Shown piece by piece: positions 37,301 through 46,809 of a stretch of 64,000 nucleotides of DNA (position 1 is its first letter; each line of letters begins with the position of its first letter). The stretch comes from Lytechinus variegatus (Eukaryota > Echinodermata > Echinoidea > Temnopleuroida > Toxopneustidae). A program made the translations under genes and the position numbers. The stretch covers positions 23,388,464-23,452,463 of the forward strand of contig NC_054746.1 in NCBI RefSeq assembly GCF_018143015.1, read 5' to 3'. The notes below the pieces were generated by a model that was given only the letters and a program-made list of their open reading frames with translations, had not been told where the DNA came from and made no database searches.

Positions 37301-40300
37301 AAATGATCTCTATATTTCCATATTACTTTATCTTTTTTTTCTGTTTTGGACATATAATGGTGATTGATGTGTAGCTCTTTCACTGTCCATGTAATCATAC
37401 TAAATATAGTATGATTGGAGGCTTATTTAACACACTTTAACTTTGTTAGATATCATTTTACTGTGATAGTAATTAAAAATTGACTGGCTTTTAAATGGCA
37501 GCCAACTAATGTACAGTGCCATGAAATTTTGCACAAGTTACCATGACAATTGCTCAGGCTCAGTAAGTTAATATACCTAAATAGAGCTTGAAATATTTTG
37601 ATGGGTTTCTATATATTCTGGCAGGTATTGATCTGCAAGATAATGCAGAATTGATGCAGGGTGCTGTTCCCGGATCATCTGAGCTTGATGTTGCACGAAT
37701 CGCTAATAAGATCAGACTAAAAGTCAAGGAATACCAAGAGTCTTTCTTTGTGATTGAGAAGGTCAGTCTGACATGATGTTAAGAATAATGGGTAGTGTTA
37801 GGTTATATTGGAGAGGGTTTCCACAGCCATGGACTATCCTGGAAAATTTGTGGTCATGGAAAGTCAGGGAAAAGTAAGGGAATCTTGAAAATATGTGAAA
37901 AGTCATAGAAAATTCATGAAATTGCATTTTCCTCTTGGCTATGGCAGCTTTCCAGTTTATTTCTCACAACTCTCATACTCTGCTATTATAATTGGTGTTC
38001 ATGATTTCCATTTTTCCCAGTTTTGTGACATCCCAAATTCTATATAACTCCTGGGACCTCACAGGAAGCCTTGGAAAGCAGCAATTTAGTCATGGAATTC
38101 TGTTTTCAAATTTCTGTGGGAACCCTGTTGGATATATCTTTAGACACTCGTGCCTTTGAGCAAGATAATGATCAATATATGCCACTTTTGACCTAAGTAA
38201 GGTTATTGGATACTTGGAAGTCATGTAATAGAAACCTCAAACTTGCTGTTTCCACATGCATGTTTTCAAATGTTTTCTCTCAGTTTTGATTAATTTCTAA
38301 TATGTAAAATAGGGAACGAAAATGGAGAAATAAAAGAAAGGTCCTAATGTTGCCAAGTTGAATAATGAAAGCTCATTCATTTTTGATTGACTAAATGTGA
38401 CACCTACGTATGGAATACCTACTTGTCATGTAGGAAGATTTTAGATTGGGAGATATTATACCTTTATTTTCAATTCTAGATTTGTTCTCTCTTAACTGGT
38501 TTGCCCATTTCCAGGTAGAGGGTATTCATAGGATTCTGACTTATTCCTTCTGCATCCATCAATTTAGCCTTCATCTTTAATGTGGAGAGGGCTTGAATAA
38601 CCTTCCTTCTGATTAAATTGCTGTGAATGAAAGGAAAAACTTGAGCATGTACTAAAAAAGATTTAATCAAATATCTGTATGAAATTGAATGTTAACTGGT
38701 TAAAGGAATTCTTGGAATAAATAGTGCCTAAGGGTAATTGGGATAATTAATATTTTATACTTGATTTATTATTAGCTCAGTATAGTACACAGGTAGTTGA
38801 TGTAGCCATTGGGGTTAGGGTTAACAGCTTTGTGCGTATGTCATACTTCTGATGAGAATGTGCCCACTTGATGTATTTGGTAAAGAGCAGAGTTTGATCT
38901 TGGTGAAATGTAGCATGATTTTCTTTTCAGTAAGCTGATGCTTGCTGGATGGACACATGTTGCTAAGTTGACCTTTCATTATAAAATAGCATACTGTAAC
39001 ATCAACCCAAAATATGATAAATTGTTCCACTGTACATATTTACACATATTATTGATAAATTATTCAATCAATGTGAAATTATGAATGAAATGCAGAAAAA
39101 CACTATTAACTGATCAGTAAAAGCTTTGTGTATAATAGATTAATGAATTGAACTGTATAATTTTTTCAAGAATTGTTCTGCACATATTATGGTATAAAGT
39201 TTTTCATTGATATAAGCAGACTGTATGACAAAAGATTCTTAGGTCCAACCCTCAACATTTTCTGTGATGCAGAAATGAAAGACTAACTGGTCATTATTTA
39301 TCGTTATTTGATAGTGTCCTAAGCCAGTAATTGCAGCTGTTCAAGGAGGATGTTTAGGAGGAGGACTCTGTATGATCTCTGGTTGTGATATCAGGATTTG
39401 TACTGAAGATGCCTGGTTTCAAATAAAGGTAGGTTCCAACAGTACCATTATTTGCTAAGTACTTCAGCAATGTAAACAAAGCCAAAGTTCACTTTATGTA
39501 TTTATGAATTATAATATTTTATGCCCCTGAGTTGTTCCTTTATGCAGTATTGATTTATCATGGTACAAACTGCAAAAGCTTGGTCACGTATGTTTTATGA
39601 GCAATATTTTGGGTTAAAAGCATTGTTTAGGATATCCTTGGTAAGTGTGACGATGCAGGGGTTACGCAATTTAGGGACTGTTTTTCGATATACATGTAAG
39701 GGCACAAATTTTTACTTCATCTAAATATGATAGTATGGTATACAAAATTGTAATTTCTTCAGACTTGACATTTATTTAGTAAGATTTGCAAACAAAGAGG
39801 CAAAATGATGAGGTTCTGAGACTTGTTTACAAAAACAAACCCATGTTATCACTACCTAGCCGCTAGCGTGTCATGATTCTATGATGCTATTAACTGACGG
39901 TGGTGTCACACCTTGGCGTTTTAGACAGCGTATGCCCGACGTATCAAAATTTCTCTAAAACGTCGGCATACGCTGATTTTTTTTTCAACTCTGGGCGTAT
40001 ACTTAGCGTATTCATAACGAGTTGGACGTATACATAACGTATTAGTAACTTATATCGAACGCTTCGTTAACTTATAAGTAACGTATTCCAACGAATGCTT
40101 AGCGTATTGCTGGCGTACACAATTACTTATGCCCTACGATAGCCTAACTTACGCATAGCGCGTCAGCGTATTGCTGATTAACACGTGTCGTAGCCTATTC
40201 AAATCATAACTGCACGATACATCACCTATCAACACCACCGCCATGCCGAAGAAAACTCCTGTGAACCTCACCTTTATATACCAATTCCTATAAACATGAT

Positions 40301-43300
40301 AAACGTTGTCAATACGCCATTATACGGTAGCTGTAAGTTATAAACACGTTCAGTAAGTTTTGTGGTCGTCCGGAGCACGTCTTCATACGTCAATATACGT
40401 TGGAGTTAAGTTACACATACGTTCAAAGCACGTTACTCATAGGTTAGAAGTAAGTTTTAGGGTACGCTGGACATTATCTCGACGTACATCGACTTATGAG
40501 TAACGTGTGTCAACGTGTATCAACGATCGCGTAACTTGCCTACAACTTATGGCCCGCGTATGCGGGACGTATGAGCCATACACTGGCATACGTCGAAAAA
40601 TTTTGTGCTTGCACAAAATTTTTCGACGACCTCACCGTATGACGGCGTATACCAGCGTGTTTTAGCGTACTCTTAACGTGTGCAAAACTTACCCGTAACG
40701 TATTCGACGTACGCCAGCGTATTCGCCAAATTCCTCATACGTCGGGCATACGCTGTCTAAAACGCCAAGGTGTGACAGCGCCTTAATGGTACATTGTTTT
40801 ATATGCTTAATTCCTTACAACTTGCCATCACTAAAATGATGTTATCTGGTGGGTGTTTCATAAAGCTGTTCGTAAGTTAAGAGCGACTTTAAGAACGACT
40901 GGTGAACCTTTCTTACGCGCTAAGTAATCACCAATGAACATAACATTTACCACAAGTAAGGATCACCAGTCGTTCTTAAAGTCGCTCTTAACTTACGAAC
41001 AGCTTTATGAAACGGCCCCCTGGGTTGTTTGATTCATTTGCATAGGAAACAGACCTTGGTCTAGCTGCTGATGTAGGTGTACTTCAGTGGTTACCACCGA
41101 AAACAGGTAATGACAGTCTACTCAGGGAGCTCTGTTTTACAGCAAGGAAATTTGATTCAAAAGAGGCCAAGGAAATAGGTCTAGTCAGGTAAGACATTTG
41201 AACTCTGACCCAATGGCCCTGAATTTGTTCTCATAATAAGGTGCCTTGTGACAAGAATAAACAAAGTAATCTTAACTGATGATATGAATCGCAGGACTAA
41301 ACTATTACATATGCTAAAGAATGGTATACATGTAAATATTTAATCTTGGTTTTTATGGTCATGTGTATTTACTTCTTTTGTTCCAGTTGTCCCGTTTCTT
41401 TGAATATTGTATAATTGATATCTACCTCTTTTACATTTTTATGTATAATTACATTTGTCACATTGAGAATGGTTAGATCCTTTTCATGTTTAAGAACATG
41501 TCCTCATGTAATTTTACTGATGTGCTGTGGAGGAAATAATTTCAGATGAATATTTACTGCTTTTATGCGCATCAAGAAAGAAAAGATTTTAAAATGAAAT
41601 TGTGATTTATTCCAGTGAATAATCACATGTGATTTAATTGTCCATAAATTTTATTTCTCTAATGGATCCTTGTTCCCTTTCATATTTTTTTTTACATTCT
41701 GACTTGTAAAAAAAGTATTGATGATTAAGAAATCATGTACACTTCATTGGTGCAGTTCAAGATCTTTATGCATTTATTGTTCTCAAGTCTGGGTGTATGC
41801 AGAAATCCATAAATCTATCTTGTTCTCATTTATCGTTACATGACTTGGCAATGAATAGTCGACTGTACCCAGATAAAGAAGCTATGGTGGCTGGTGCTAT
41901 GGAGCTAGCTGCAATTATCGCCAGCAAGAGTCCAGTAGCCGTCCAGGGTACTAAAGTTCATCTGAATTACAGCAGGGATCATAGTGTAGCAGATAGCTTT
42001 GAATATGCAGTAAGTCAGTGTTGAATATTAAAACCTGGGGCTAAATATATTATTCGCACAGTTACAAAGGACTTTGCAAATGAATAGAACATATTTTTGG
42101 GTGCTCACTTTGATTCCCTTCAGCTAAAACTGAGATATGCATGAAATTTTCATGTTAACAAGAAAAAGAATTCAAATTCAATTGTTTGTCTAATTTTGTC
42201 AAACGTAGGATTAAAGGAATTTTGATATGATATATTATTAGCAATAACGTATGTGAAGTTGTGCATAAGGTCATGTGTAAATAAAAGACAAATCTATGAC
42301 CCCCTTCCCCATTCGAGTCTTCTCACATGTTGGTTTGCTTTAGCTTGTTATTTCTCAGTTTCTCACCAAATGTCAACCAAACCCCAAAGTCCTTTTAAAG
42401 GGATTGTTTCACTTTGTGAGCAGCTGATTTAAAAAGTTATGAAACATGTGTATTATTGCTTGTATTTGTCTTCAAAAACCCTGAAACAGACCACAAAATA
42501 GGATGAAAATCCCTAATTTAGACACAAGTAGCAATTTATTAGCCCGATTTTGAGAACCGTAAGACGTATTCAGCTTATGCCCAGTTTTCTCAAGTTCAAA
42601 AGTATGTTGGCTGTGTTGATTGCCTTCTGTTGTGTGTATGGTATGCACACACTATTATTAGCTCCACTGTATGTAGGTCATGCTGGATTCATCTATAGTT
42701 TATGTGTTGTAGTGGACAGATTTGCTGTATGCACATAGTCAATGAAACCAATCCCCAATTATTTTCAAACTTTGGTTTACATCTCCAAAGTTTTAAAATA
42801 GTTCCTGTACTGTAGATATGATACTTTGAAACTTTTGGGATGAAATTTTTACACCATAAGCCTAATGTTCAGCCAATTTTGAAGAACCAAAATGAGAATT
42901 TTAAAAATCAGAACAAAGTGAAATGATCACTTTAAGCAGTGAATGAGAACTGATGAACTGTGAACCCATGACATTTTCTGTATCACCATGCAAACTTTTT
43001 AATAAATATAGTCTCATCCTTCTCAATTCTTGCTATCGACAATAATAAAAAGTTCCTGGAATGTAGCATGTGGCGTGAATTTGTGCACTGAACTAGAAAT
43101 TCTTTTTGCTCAATGATACATGACCAAACAAGCTCCAGTCTAGCAGCATTTGTTTTCGCACTGTGTTCTCAATCTCTTCTTTCATTTTGAGGAGAAATCA
43201 TTGTTAAACTTACTACTTGTGTTATCCCTCTTGCTATATTTTTACCTTCAAGCTACTGGAATTCGCTGGGTCATACACATGTACAAATGTTGTAAGCTAC

Positions 43301-43492
43301 ATCCAGGAATATTTGGTTATTGTTGATAGCTAGATTTGCAGACAATATTAGAAACTGTTTTCTAATAATGGATTTCACTCTCTCATCTTCTTTTAGGCAA
43401 CTTGGAACTCTGCCCATTTACAGAGTGAAGACCTTGTAAAGGCAGTGATGGCAAGCATGGCAAAATCAAAGCCAGAGTTTTCAAAGCTTTGA
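31355..43492 (+). CDS. ECH1: Delta(3,5)-delta(2,4)-dienoyl-CoA isomerase (ECH1)
   Basis: ECH1 belongs to the crotonase family and moves the double bonds of 3,5-dienoyl-CoA to 2,4-dienoyl-CoA during oxidation of unsaturated fatty acids. Eight exons join in phase: 31355-31406, 34096-34258, 36827-36915, 37625-37761, 39315-39428, 41046-41188, 41859-42009 and 43397-43492, giving 314 residues (human 328). The N-terminus MNSLAKVILSTARKGNL is basic and acid-free, like a mitochondrial presequence. RPEKRNAMNRAFWREMVECF, GSGKTFSAGIDL and GGCLGGGL form the crotonase core. The catalytic pair matches rat Glu196/Asp204 as E186 and D194 in ETDLGLAADVG. The last three residues are SKL, a peroxisomal PTS1 signal. 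The introns are rich in mobile elements. It looks intact. Confidence 0.95.
31839..32345. repeat. Unclassified repeat-like stretch in ECH1 intron 1
   Basis: It begins GGGTATACTC followed by a long G run (31864-31880) and ends GCGGGGGTATACTAGC. Internally, variants of ACCCCCTTAACAAGTTTTT, CATACCCTAAACACGTTTGG and GGGAAAAAGCTT recur many times. The pattern looks like a low-complexity-derived interspersed repeat. No coding frame is recognisable. Confidence 0.45.
32387..32543. mobile_element. Small MITE, about 157 bp
   Basis: GGGAGCGTTTCATCAACATT at the left is mirrored, read in reverse, by GGGAGTGTTTCATGAAAGGA at the right, with GTCAGA blocks further in. The GTTTCAT end resembles the MITE at 40849-41023. 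It has no coding content. Confidence 0.65.
32544..33639. mobile_element. Non-autonomous DNA transposon, about 1.1 kb
   Basis: The terminal repeats are GGGGGCCTGTTTCTCAACAC at the left and, in reverse, GGGGCCCGTTTCTCAACACC at the right, with weaker similarity for about 100 bp. It sits directly against the MITE at 32387-32543. Inside is a tandem duplication of about 73 bp (33103-33174 and 33177-33249, each with CCAACTGTTAATAGGTGTCT). No transposase frame is seen. Confidence 0.6.
34480..34890 (+). repeat. Minisatellite, five units of about 80 bp
   Basis: Units start at about 34480, 34562, 34641, 34721 and 34805. Each carries TCTTAGGATTAGGGTTATT or a close variant, followed by AAAAGATGTTTAAGCTATCT and CACA. 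The units differ by point changes and small indels. It lies in ECH1 intron 2. The TTAGGGTTA word is telomere-like but occurs only once per unit. Confidence 0.9.
35273..35583. mobile_element. MITE, about 311 bp, copy 1
   Basis: GGCCCGTATTCTGAAGTCGG at the left is mirrored almost exactly at the right, with arms of about 62 bp running through GTTAAACTCAGGTTTAAAGT. The centre carries CAGCTCATTTGGCTCTTAAA and AAACATAAGAAGCGTACA. Copy 2 at 46484-46795 shares arms and centre. It lies in ECH1 intron 2. Confidence 0.85.
39899..40782. mobile_element. CGTA-packed inverted-repeat element, 884 bp
   Basis: GGTGGTGTCACACCTTGGCG at the left is mirrored by CGCCAAGGTGTGACAGCGCC at the right. The arms continue through TTTTAGACAGCGTATGCCCG for about 45 bp. 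The interior carries more than 30 CGTA/TACG words by eye, commonly as AACGTATT, AGCGTATT, GACGTATAC or GGCGTATAC, where the surroundings have almost none. A second palindrome, GTCGAAAAATTTTGTGCTTG and its complement, lies at about 40589-40630. It has no coding frame. It lies in ECH1 intron 5. I do not recognise the family, and no clear target duplication is visible. Confidence 0.8.
40849..41023. mobile_element. Palindromic MITE, about 175 bp
   Basis: GTTTCATAAAGCTGTTCGTA at the left is mirrored at the right, with arms of about 65 bp through GTTAAGAGCGACTTTAAGAA and CGACTGGTGA. It ends 22 bp before ECH1 exon 6, so it occupies the region where the branch point and polypyrimidine tract would be expected. 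Confidence 0.85.
42395..42935. mobile_element. MITE-like element with TTAA ends, about 541 bp
   Basis: TTAAAGGGATTGTTTCACTT at the left and, in reverse, TTAAAGTGATCATTTCACTT at the right, with TTAA at both edges. The interior has no recognisable frame. It lies in ECH1 intron 7. Confidence 0.6.
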
Positions 43493-46483
43493 GATTATCA
43501 ATCTGATCATGAATCAGAAAGGAGGATAACAAAGATGTCAACACCATTTCCACAACTCTATTATGATTCATGTAATTGCCACGAAAACCAGAAAGATGAT
43601 ACATGGTCGTGGGCTGTGGACGTTTCATTATAAAATTGTTATGACAAGATTTTCATGTTAATCAATTTGCAGTGAGAAAGGCTGGGAAGTATGAAAGATG
43701 AAAATTTGATACCGGGCTATGTATAGTGTAAGATGTTGATCTTATTAAATCGGCAAGAATGCAAACCCAAAGAGATCATCACTGCATTTTAAGACATGGG
43801 TTTTATATCATTTGCAGTTGAAAAAAAATAGATAAGATGTGATGTTTTTATTCATTCAATGAACTTCAGTGTATTCATACAGGGTCATATCTTTGACGTA
43901 TATTGAATATGTGCCCAAAGACACTAAATTTGCTATTTCAGCAGAAGATCTGCTTTGAGCCCATTTTCACAATATCTCCCTTTTTCCTACTAGAATTCTA
44001 ATTTTAAATTTAGCTGTATTTCTCCTGGCCTGGCCAAAGAGATCTGCCCCATTTTAAAAATCTTTTTTTGTTGTTGATCAAAGATAGAAAGCTGTTATAG
44101 CCCTAATGGTGGCCTCTTGTCACAGGAAAGTTTATGCTTTACGGTTTTGGTGATGTGATCTGAGGACACATTAAGCCAGTCTTTTGCTTGCTACAGGTGT
44201 CTTGGTGGAAGAATCAGCTGCTTGAGAGGTGCTTGGAGGTGGAGTCTCTATGTGCCCTTCCACTGAAAAAAGGACCAACAAGTCATAATTGTGACTTCAA
44301 TGTACAGAGCTTAAATAGCAGAATGGGTTGGCAATATATCATGATTTTATTGTACATTTTGTTATTTTCTGAAATAATTTATTGTTTTATAATTTGATGT
44401 TCATATAATTCAATATGGTCTTATTTTATGTTTTTTTTTATATGAGATAAGGTACGAGGTAGAAACCCCTGAATATCCATATGCATGATAAGAAAATTTT
44501 GCATTAAGCTTTATATTACAGACTCAATGGATCATGTTTTGAATAAGTGTATGGTGGGTAAGAATGTCTAATGCAACTCCATGCTGCAGGTAATCTGGTC
44601 CCACTCATGAAGACTCCTTTTTTTTTCTTTTATAATTACAAATTGTCAAGCGTTGCCTTTTTCCAACCCATTCATATTAAGCAAAAACAAAACAAACAAT
44701 TTTTTGCTTGAGGGATTAACATCATGTTTTAGAATTTGATTCTAGCAAAACTAACATATTCAGCTTTGATTCATTTGGTGATTCCAAGGTTATTCTAAAT
44801 TTGACTACCCTTCACTTCAGCAGTCTATACTCAGAGTTGTGTGAGTTTTCTCAAAGAGTGGATGTGTAATTTGCCAACCCAAGTTATTATGAATAAGGCA
44901 CTGGAAATATCTGCAATGAAGGAACATTCCTAGAACATAGCTAACAAGTTGTCCCATCATATACATTCTTTGGGCTACTAAAGAGCATCACCAGGCATAA
45001 GAAAGAGAGATAATGACTTCACCATGTGAGGTGATAAACGGGATATACCAAATATAGGCTAATCATTATGGCCCATATTCTCAAAAGAGGTTTCAATTGT
45101 ACCATGGTACAAAACCATGGACTATGCAGATTTTTAAAAACAATTACACTTATTTCATCACGTACAAGAAGATAAATCCAATTAAATGCGCGCTTTTGGC
45201 AAAGTGCGCTAAAAATGAAGTGTGTTAATAAAATAAATCTGCATAGTCCCTGGTTTTGTACCATGGTACAATTGAAACCTCTTTTGAGAATACGCACCTT
45301 TAAGCTAGAATCTACTCTGGGTGATGGACATTACCTGCTACTAGCTGGGCAAAGACCTGAATGATATAAAATTCCTATCAAAGCTGATGAGTCTGCAACT
45401 ATAATGTTTAGTAAATGTCATCTTTTATGTTTCATTTGTCAGTAGTAATAACATTTTAGGAACCAAATGGCACAAATAGAAGTGAACAAAAATGGTTACC
45501 TCATACAGGCTAAATAAATGAAGATTGAATTTATGCAATCTTTCCGTATTGCCTCTTCGTCCTTAACTTGATTGTTGTAAATAAAAGAATGATATAACTC
45601 ATAAAATGAGTTGTTAATATGAAGGAAAAAAATCACAGGAGTGACCTGTCTGAAAGATGATCATGAAAGCATGTTCCTTTGCCATTGTTAAACTTTCAAT
45701 TGCTGTACATATTTTATATTGTCTTGAGCAAATATATTAAAGAATTGTAATTGCATACATATCTTCTAATAAATTTATATCCTAGTCTGCTATTCTGTAG
45801 ATTGAATTTGACTCTTATGTAAGCATGGTGCAAAAAGCCAATTAATATAATATATATTGTGATCAGACATGAGATAAATGCCTCATTATGCATTAAAAAG
45901 ATCCTACAACTCTCAAAAGTTGTTCATACTTGGCAAAAAAGTGTTGCTTATATGAACTTGTGAACCTCCTGTGTAATGGCTTCGTTTCAAAGCCATGTCA
46001 TGTGATGTGTTTGTCTGTCCAACTTTTTACACACTTGTGCTATTAATTTGATCAGTGTACAGCTTTTTGTAGCCAGGTGACCCAAAGTCTTCTGCCTCTG
46101 CAACACTGGATGATTTCAAGTTCAGTGTTGGAAGCACAGTTCAGATTGCCTTTCTTGGCTCCAACTCCTAATGTGAATTTATAGAAATACCCAAATTATA
46201 TTATTTATAGTTTAACACCCAGGTGTAAGATTCCTCCCCCCGGACCAGCTTCATTTGAGTTTGGTGCTTTGCAGAAATAAAGATGGCCCAACATTAGCAC
46301 TAGAAGGTCAACAACTGATTGTTTGTCGCCTCATGTCACAATGACTGTACACAAAATGTTGCTGAGCTTTGTTGCACCATGTCTGAACAATGCTTCACTA
46401 GCAATTCTGGCATTATATTTGGTTAGAGCGGAAATCATACCTTGCCATGTAATAAATTCACACCCACCCCCTAAAAAACCCTA
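43493..46483. other. ECH1 3' region and intergenic DNA
   Basis: Much of the start is probably ECH1 3' untranslated region; several AATAAA words occur and no site can be chosen. A MITE lies at 45069-45299. The short frame at 44188-44397 shows nothing recognisable. Confidence 0.5.
45069..45299. mobile_element. Palindromic MITE, about 231 bp
   Basis: CATATTCTCAAAAGAGGTTT at the left is mirrored by the complement of CGTATTCTCAAAAGAGGTTT at the right, with arms of about 70 bp through CAATTGTACCATGGTACAAA and GGACTATGCAGAT. A diverged relative, with GGACTATACAGAT and CTGCATAGTCC words, lies in each unit of the tandem duplication at 46810-49697. Confidence 0.85.
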
Positions 46484-46795
46484 TGGCCCATATTCCTAAG
46501 TCAGGTTTAATTTTACCTCTGGATTTAAGTTGTGGTTTAACTCCGGAAAGCCAGTTTTTACATAAATCTATAAAAGTAGAGGTTCAATGTATCAGCTCAT
46601 TGGCTCCCAAAACATTAACTGCCTGGGAAGGATAAATATGACAGTTGTCTTCACCATTAAACAATTAGTAAAGAGCACAGTAAACATAAGAAGCATTCAC
46701 TGTAAACAAAATTTTGAAACGTTTGGTATCCCATAATTTTAGCACAGAGTTTAGACCATTATCTAAGTTAAACCCGACTTCAGAATACAGGCCCA
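46484..46795. mobile_element. MITE, about 312 bp, copy 2
   Basis: This is a relative of 35273-35583: the arms begin GGCCCATATTCCTAAGTCAG and, in reverse, GGGCCTGTATTCTGAAGTCG, and the centre shares AGCTCATTGGCTC and AAACATAAGAAGC. The arms are more diverged than in copy 1, so this insertion is older. Confidence 0.8.
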
Positions 46796-46809
46796 TGAGG
46801 TCAGAATGG

